Source: Cordilura impudica (Eukaryota > Arthropoda > Insecta > Diptera > Scathophagidae). From it: a stretch of DNA of 64,000 nt. Positions 58,551 through 64,000 of this stretch are shown here, in pieces. Below the pieces are notes generated by a model. That model searched no databases, was not told where the DNA came from, and saw nothing but the letters and a program-made list of their open reading frames with translations. The stretch lies in assembly GCA_963682025.1 (NCBI GenBank), contig OY821517.1, forward strand, positions 292,841,670 through 292,905,669. Direction: 5' to 3'. The position numbers were made by a program, and so were the translations under genes. Every line of letters starts with the position of its first letter. Position 1 is the stretch's first letter.

Positions 58551-59117
58551 AAAAATAAATACGATCAGAGTAAACTATAATTGCTAACTGTTTTGATATT
58601 TTCTTTCAGCTTTTGGGCCACTATCATATAAATTCTTAACAAACTGAAGAATAAACAAATAATATGAATCTTAATCTAAATTAGACCTAAAATAGCCGCC
58701 AACCAAATTGAAGGGTAACAGCTGGAGTTCAGTTCGGTTTCGTCCAAAATTTGATATTCGCCACAGTTTATGTTTCGTTTAAAATTTTAATAAACGATTA
58801 TTGGTTGTTGTATCATGAATTTTTTTTTAACTATTACAATATTTATTCAAATATTCAATTTCAAATACAATTTTCTTAAGCCTAGTTCCGCGAAGTCGAG
58901 TGGCTTGTCCGCAGAAAATATTTACTTAATAAGTTGTACTTTTCCTAGTGAGTAGTTTAACAATTGTGGGCAAAAAGGTCTTTGAAGCTTAAGGCAAAAT
59001 GTGTATAAATCATGGACTAAAGATTGTCAATTTTTTAATCTCATGCAAACATCTCTATATATTATCGACTTAATGTTTGATAAAGACTTTTTACAGAAAA
59101 ATACGAAAACAATTAAA
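58551..59117. other. AT-rich spacer with hairpin motif copy 2
   Basis: AAGCCTAGTTCCGCGAAGTC through GGCTT at 58878-58906 is the inverted counterpart of 41482-41510. Nothing else recognised. Confidence 0.5.
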
Positions 59118-59577
59118 AAATTATAGTCGACTATATGATACCCCATATCATATGTTAAGAGAAAAGGTTTTAGGTCCAACTAATTGGATATAGAAAATAA
59201 GCATAAAACAAATTTGAGGGGCATTGTTATAAATTTTTTTGCCTGCAGATATGCAAAAGTTCATATCGGATGTTATATGGCGACTAGGTCGAAAAATGGA
59301 CCAATTCTGATCATATTTGGTAAAGCCACTTATTTCTTACAAAAAAATATACAAAACAAATTTGAGAACAATCAGTGCAATATTTTTGTTTATTGATAAA
59401 TTTAAATGAAGATCGGAAGCAGCTTTATATGGAGGCTAAGAATATTTCTACAGTCTTTAGTTTTTGTAGTACTGATTAATGGGTGTAATCATCACATACA
59501 AACCAAATTTCACTGAGATCTAAATTATAATTTGGATCTTATGCCAATTTAAGTCGATCTGATAGGGGTCATTTGTA
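59118..59577 (-). mobile_element. Family B mini-me-like copy, left part (split by mariner)
   Basis: ATTATAGTCGACTATATGAT (a shortened palindrome), TTGGATATAGAAAATAAGC, CAGATATGCAAAAGTTCATA and GGTCATTTGTA at the mariner junction. Confidence 0.82.
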
Positions 59578-60883
59578 ACGGGTGATTTTTTAAGAGCTTG
59601 ATAACTTTTTTTTAAAAAAAAACGCATAAAATTTGCAAAATCTCATCGGTTCTTTATTTGAAACGTTAGATTGGTCCATGACATTTAATTTTTGAAGATA
59701 ATTTCATTTAAATGTTGACCGCGGCTGCGTCTTAGGTGGTCCATTCGGAAAGTCCAATTTTGGGCAACTTTTTCGAGCATTTCGGCCGGAATAGCCCGAA
59801 TTTCTTCGGAAATGTTGTCTTCCAAAGCTGGAATAGTTGCTGGCTTATTTCTGTAGACTTTAGACTTGACGTAGCCCCACAAAAAATAGTCTAAAGGCGT
59901 CAAATCGCATGATCTTGGTGGCCAACTTACCGGTCCATTTCTTGAGATGAATTGTTCTCCGAAGTTTTCCCTCAAAATGGCCATAGAATCGCGAGCTGTG
60001 TGGCATGTAGCGCCATCTTGTTGAAACCACATGTCAACCAAGTTCAGTTCTTCCATTTTTGGCAACAAAGAGTTGGTTAGCATCGAACGATAGCGATCGC
60101 CATTCACCGTAACGTTGCGTCCAACAGCATCTTTGAAAAAATACGGTCCAATGATTCCACCAGCGTACAAACCACACCAAACAGTGCATTTTTCGGGATG
60201 CATGGGCAGTTCTTGAACGGCTTCTGGTTGCTCTTCACTCCAAATACGGCAATTTTGCTTATTTACGAAGCCATTCAACCAGAAATGAGCCTCATCGCTG
60301 AACAAAATTTGTCGATAAAAAAGCGGATTTTCTGCCAACTTTTCTAGGGCCCATTCACTGAAAATTAGACGTTGTGGCAGATCGTTCGGCTTCAGTTCTT
60401 GCACGAGCTGTATTTTATACGGTTTTACACCAAGATCTTTGCGTAAAATCTTCCATGTGGTCGAATAACACAAACCCAATTGCTGCGAACGGCGACGAAT
60501 CGACATTTCACGGTCTTCAGTAACACTCTCAGAAACAGACGCAATATTCTCTTCTGTACGCACTGTACGCATTCGTGTGGTTGGTTTAATGCCCAATAAA
60601 GTAAACTGAGTGCGAAACTTGGTCACAATCGCATTAATTGTTTGCTCACTTGGTCGATTATGTAGACCATAAATCGGACGTAAAGCGCGAAACACATTTC
60701 GAACCGAACACTGATTTTGGTAATAAAATTCAATGATTTGCAAGCGTTGCTCGTTAGTAAGTCTATTCATGATGAAATGTCAAAGCATACTGAGCATCTT
60801 TCTCTTTGACACCATGTCTGAAATCCCACGTGATCTGTCAAATACTAATGCATGAAAATCCTAACCTCAAAAAAATCACCCGT
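59578..60883 (-). mobile_element. Apparently intact 1306-bp mariner-like element
   Basis: Both ends read ACGGGTGATTTTTT inward, with TA on each side (59576-59577, 60884-60885). Beyond 14 bases the ends diverge. It interrupts a family B copy whose two halves align across the site. One uninterrupted transposase frame fills most of it, so this is the one element here that looks capable of making its own enzyme. Confidence 0.93.
59685..60770 (-). CDS. Mariner-superfamily transposase, 361 aa, intact frame
   Basis: A DDE/D transposase that would cut and paste the surrounding element at TA. It starts MNRLTNEQRLQIIEFYYQNQ, the first methionine after the 5' end, leaving about 110 bases of leader. Residues about 1-60 form the first helix-turn-helix domain and about 85-120 the second (SIRRRSQQLGLCYSTTWKIL). 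Catalytic residues: D159 in ILFSDEAHFWLNG, D252 in WFQQDGATCHTA, and a third aspartate at D289 (SCDLTP, 36 residues between) or D294 (PLDYF, 41 between). The second spacing is that of the basal rosa (DD41D) mariners of flies; I cannot settle which residue is used. No stop or frameshift. The C-terminus (RSRGQHLNEIIFKN) is shared with the dead copies near 10.7 and 20.7 kb. No intron or promoter recognised. Confidence 0.93.
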   Translation of the reverse strand: MNRLTNEQRLQIIEFYYQNQCSVRNVFRALRPIYGLHNRPSEQTINAIVTKFRTQFTLLGIKPTTRMRTVRTEENIASVSESVTEDREMSIRRRSQQLGLCYSTTWKILRKDLGVKPYKIQLVQELKPNDLPQRLIFSEWALEKLAENPLFYRQILFSDEAHFWLNGFVNKQNCRIWSEEQPEAVQELPMHPEKCTVWCGLYAGGIIGPYFFKDAVGRNVTVNGDRYRSMLTNSLLPKMEELNLVDMWFQQDGATCHTARDSMAILRENFGEQFISRNGPVSWPPRSCDLTPLDYFLWGYVKSKVYRNKPATIPALEDNISEEIRAIPAEMLEKVAQNWTFRMDHLRRSRGQHLNEIIFKN

Positions 60884-61030
60884 TATGTTTCAATAGCGTT
60901 CGTCTTATGTCCCAAAGAAGATAATATACGAAATTTTATAAAAATATATTTATATTTGCAAGATTTACATCGACATATAGATGGACAGACGGTCGGACGG
61001 ACATCGCTAAATCGACTCAAAAAGTGATTT
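60884..61030 (-). mobile_element. Family B mini-me-like copy, right part (split by mariner)
   Basis: TATGTTTCAATAGCGTTCGT, TATGTCCCAAAGAAGATAA, then ATGGACAGACGGTCGGACGG and CGACTCAAAAAGTGATTT. The final 5' end is lost. Confidence 0.8.
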
Positions 61031-61500
61031 TTATTTCTCTAAAGCATTTGTGTCAATGTCGGTGTTTTGCAAATCCTAATACAGTATAAATAGCAAATAA
61101 AACCGACGTTATACATATAATGCTATGCAAACGATCAGAGTAATGAACATTATGACGTGTTTAACTTCTTTAGAATTTACAAACAACCACAACTATCGAT
61201 GACTAACTCAATGTTTCAGAAAAAACAGAGTACTCAATAAATTATTTTAAAAAGAGCTTTTTTGTTTTATATATAAAACTGTAAGAATAAAAGTAACTAT
61301 TCTAGGACGATAAATATAGTCTTTAATGTTATGAAGAACTTCAGTACAGACTGTTTGAGTTTTCATAAAACAAAATGCAAAATAATATAAAATGATCCGT
61401 TTGAAAAGAAAATAAAAACTTCCGTATATCATTCTGTTTAGACTTAAAGTGTGAATAAAAACAGTTAAAAAAACAACAGCTGCTTTTCAAACCAATACAA
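61031..61500. other. AT-rich DNA, nothing recognised
   Basis: Only short low-complexity frames. Confidence 0.35.
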
Positions 61501-61501
61501 T

Positions 61502-61720
61502 TAGGGTATTCATAAGGTGGTCTTCCTAACTGTTGTATGAGTCTTTGGTGCTAAAATTGTACAACAGTTTAATTGTTGTTGATAAGTTTTTGTGTAAAAT
61601 AATTTTATTCCACATTTAAGTACATATATAAATATATGACAGGTGTTCACATATATACTATTTGACGTCTTGTAATTCTTTAAAACTTACGACTTTAGTA
61701 CACCTTATGAATTCCCCTAA
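61502..61720. mobile_element. ~219-bp MITE with TTAGGG(T/G)ATTCATAAGGTG ends
   Basis: TTAGGGTATTCATAAGGTGG at the left and CACCTTATGAATTCCCCTAA at the right form an inverted repeat of about 18 bases. No gene inside and no clear target duplication. Confidence 0.65.
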
Positions 61721-61925
61721 TATACTAGAAATCCAAATCAATAATTGTGTTTATTTATACTCTTTTTGCACATTTTTAATTGCAAAAAAATTAAAGTGTA
61801 CTTCAAGTAGAATTTATCAACAAATTTTGTATGAAAAACATACAATAAAGTCTACTTTAATCTTTTTGCATACGGCCATAAATGTTTTAATTCATAGATT
61901 CCCTTATAGTTGTTTCATTTTTTGA

Positions 61926-62068
61926 TGTGTAAACATCTATACGCGCTGGGGAGTAAATTTCTATTTCACAATACAATCACAAAAACAACGTAACATGTGA
62001 GCCGTAAGACAAAATCGGTGTGACTTATGATTGTATTGATGAAAAAATTATGATATGTAATAACCTAT
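61926..62068 (+). repeat. Dispersed repeat D, copy 2, array-associated
   Basis: Aligns with 15024-15206 (CATCTATACGCGCTGGGGAG, TTTCACAATACAATCACAAA, GTGACTTATGATTGTATTGA, AATAACCTA). The internal hairpin segment of copy 1 is missing. The last shared bases lead directly into the heptamer array. Confidence 0.75.
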
Positions 62069-62756
62069 TTGAAAATGAAAAATAAAAAATGAAAAATAAA
62101 ATATGAAAAATGTAAAATGAAAAATAAAAAATTAAAAACAAAAAATAAAAATTAAAAATGAAAAATAAAAAATGAAAAACGAAAAATGAAAAATAAAAAA
62201 CGAAAAATAAAAATGAAAAATGAAAACTGACAAATAAAAAATGAAAAATAAAAACTGAAAAATAAAAAATGAAAAATAAGAAATGAAAAATAAAAAATGA
62301 AAAATAAAAACTGAAAAATGAAAACCGAAAAACGAAAAATGAAAAATAAAAAATGAAGAATAAAAAATGAAAAATGATAAATAAAAAATGAAAAATTAAA
62401 AATGAAAAGTAAAAAATAAAAAATTAAAAATGGAAAATAACAAATAAAAAATGAAAAATAAAGAACGAAAGATTAAAAAATGAAAAATATAAAAAATAAA
62501 AAATGAAAATCGAAAAATGAAAAAAGAAAAACAAAAAATTAAAAATGAAAAATAAAAATGGAAAAATGAAAAACGAAAGATGAAAAATTAAAAATAAAGG
62601 AAAAATAAAAAACGAAAGATTAAAAATAAAAAAAAAAATTAAAAATAAAAAATGCAAAATAAAAAATTAAAAATAAAAAATAATATATGAAAAATAAAAA
62701 AAATTAAAAATGGAAAATGAAAAATGAAAAACGAAAAATAAAAACAGAAAAATTAA
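62069..62756 (+). repeat. GAAAAATAAAAAAT array
   Basis: A 14-bp dimer (GAAAAAT + AAAAAAT) with frequent variants (GAAAAACG, TGAAAACTG). Same period and A-rich heptamer style as the arrays of family A, but no family A terminus flanks it. Confidence 0.92.
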
Positions 62757-63335
62757 AAACTAACCGGTTGAAATAATAAATAATAATAAATATTTTTATA
62801 TTAGCAGAGCCCCTGCAGTTGATTGCTATAAGTGATACGTAGATGACGCTTTCTGTTTGATTTTAAAAAAGTGCCCTAAATAATTATTAATTACTAGCCC
62901 CCGAATTTATAATGAAAAGTTAGCTGCTGCTTACATGTCGCGCTCAACGAGGTTCTTACTAGTCAATCGATTAGCCTTAGTTTTAAGTTAGCACATAGTT
63001 TATTTATAATAAATTTTTTGTTGTAATCTAATAGCTTTAAAAACAATTCTGAAATTTGTAATGCCATCATATTTTTGCATTAATGCCACTTGATATAGTG
63101 AAAATCAACAGTGTTTACATTTCAATTTGTGTGATTTCACTCCTTCATTTTTTTAAATTTATATTTACAAGTGTTAAGTTTACGACAAAATTATTTTAAT
63201 TTGAAAATTTTGTAAAAAAAATGTTTACAAGATCCGCAAAGTAAAAAATATTTATTTGCACTTAAAAATAATTTATATGTTTTGTTTTGCTTAGTTTGAC
63301 ACACATCAGCTGTTTTAAAACACTTATGCCTGGTT
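62757..63335. other. AT-rich DNA, nothing recognised
   Basis: No coding region or repeat match that I can support. Confidence 0.35.
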
Positions 63336-63479
63336 TTCATTATGTCATTTTCAATGCCAATTGTTGTCAATTATTGTCAGTTGTATGAAAACGGGATTTA
63401 ATGTCTTGTCATTTACAACCCCTATCAACATTTGACATCTAAAATGAAATTGCCAGCATGTTGGCAATTTGTTTCTGTT

Positions 63480-63852
63480 TGACAGCCAGATTTTTTGGTG
63501 TCTGTGAAGTTGGCATCTCAAATTTTAGCATCTCACTAAAAACATGCAAATTTACTTGCATCCAGCACATAGTTCTATAGTTCCTGCAATAGTTCTTCAA
63601 TAGTTCTATTGATTTGACCTTAAAATCGCGATTTAAAGATTTAAAGGTATGAGATGCCAACTTCGCAAAAAAAATCTCAGCATCTCATCAGATTTTGAAT
63701 ATATGACCTTAGAGAAGTTGCACCCAGCATAGTTCTATAGTCTCCGATGGTTTTAACAATAGTTCTGCTGATTCTGCCTTAAAATCGCGATTTAAAGCTA
63801 TGTGATGCTAACTTCGCAAAAAAATCTCAGCATCTCATCAAATTTTGAATAT
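63480..63852. repeat. Two diverged tandem copies of a ~150-bp unit
   Basis: Both units contain AGTTCTATAGT, CTTAAAATCGCGATTTAAAG, AACTTCGCAAAAAAATCTC and AGCATCTCATCA, at about 63568-63690 and 63725-63845. The right copy leads into an AT dinucleotide run. Confidence 0.75.
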
Positions 63853-63906
63853 ATATTATATATATATAATATATATTATATATATACATATGTATATATA
63901 TATTAT
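63853..63906. repeat. (TA)n microsatellite
   Basis: Alternating T and A with a few interruptions, followed by T-rich DNA to the window end. Confidence 0.85.
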
Positions 63907-64000
63907 TTTTTTTTTTGTTTTTGTTTTATTTTTTTTTTTTGATTTTTAGTTTTATGGATTTTTTTTTCATTTTTGTTTTGTTTTTAATTTTTGTTATATG

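Overview
The window reads as non-coding, transposon-dominated DNA from a higher fly. The evidence is very high A+T content, several mariner/Tc1 lineages, jockey-type non-LTR retrotransposons, a Transib, a hAT, and above all many copies of short elements carrying the GTCY tetranucleotide tract and conserved core known from dipteran mini-me/DINE-1 (Helentron-type) elements. A calyptrate fly is my guess, not something the sequence proves. I see no credible host protein-coding gene, no rRNA, no functional tRNA and no CRISPR. The longest open frames are either transposases or translations of satellite arrays.

Layout. 1-9 kb: AT-rich DNA with a LINE scrap, an internally deleted Tc1, a TA-flanked non-autonomous element (2349-3081), a hairpin-rich degenerate minisatellite (3.8-5.35 kb) and a mariner relic (about 6.8-7.5 kb). 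9-22 kb: scattered mini-me-like copies, a mariner with an N-terminal deletion (10556-11487), a hAT pseudogene (12.9-14.7 kb), two LINE relics (15.4-15.8 and 17.2-18.8 kb), a full-length mini-me-like copy (18.9-19.7 kb), and a truncated mariner fused to a spliced gene remnant (20.6-21.5 kb). 22.4-29.5 kb: an old mariner split by a 6.36-kb Transib element whose CGGCG target duplication is intact; the Transib is itself split by a palindromic foldback element. 31.8-34.8 kb: a decayed APE-type non-LTR retrotransposon, then a tRNA-derived SINE.

35.3-56.8 kb is the most unusual part. Copies of one element family (called family A here) share a 5' end beginning ATACCCTCCAC, the GTCY tract, and a 3' end with subterminal GTGGAGGGTATC, an ATTCGGC/GCCGAAT hairpin and terminal TCTTACTTGTT. 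Three of them carry a 1-5 kb array of 7-bp units at the same internal position, just beside a GCCAATATG motif. The arrays differ in sequence (AATTTTT, ATTTTCC+ATTTTTC, CATTTTA) but keep the 7-bp period. One holds 150 perfect units; another contains a 1.5-1.6 kb higher-order duplication. A compact copy (39320-39852) and an old copy (52206-52682) have no array. A sister family (family B: perfect 22-bp palindrome, TATAGGGTATAAAA end) has the same architecture but no arrays.

56.8-64 kb: a TIR element with three ~103-bp tandem units, an intact 1306-bp mariner with a 361-codon transposase inserted in a family B copy, a small MITE, and a fifth heptamer array (62.07-62.76 kb) growing off a different dispersed repeat. 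The nested insertions allow relative dating, and several target duplications are still readable. Nothing here forms a pathway; the components interact only as hosts and invaders of one another.
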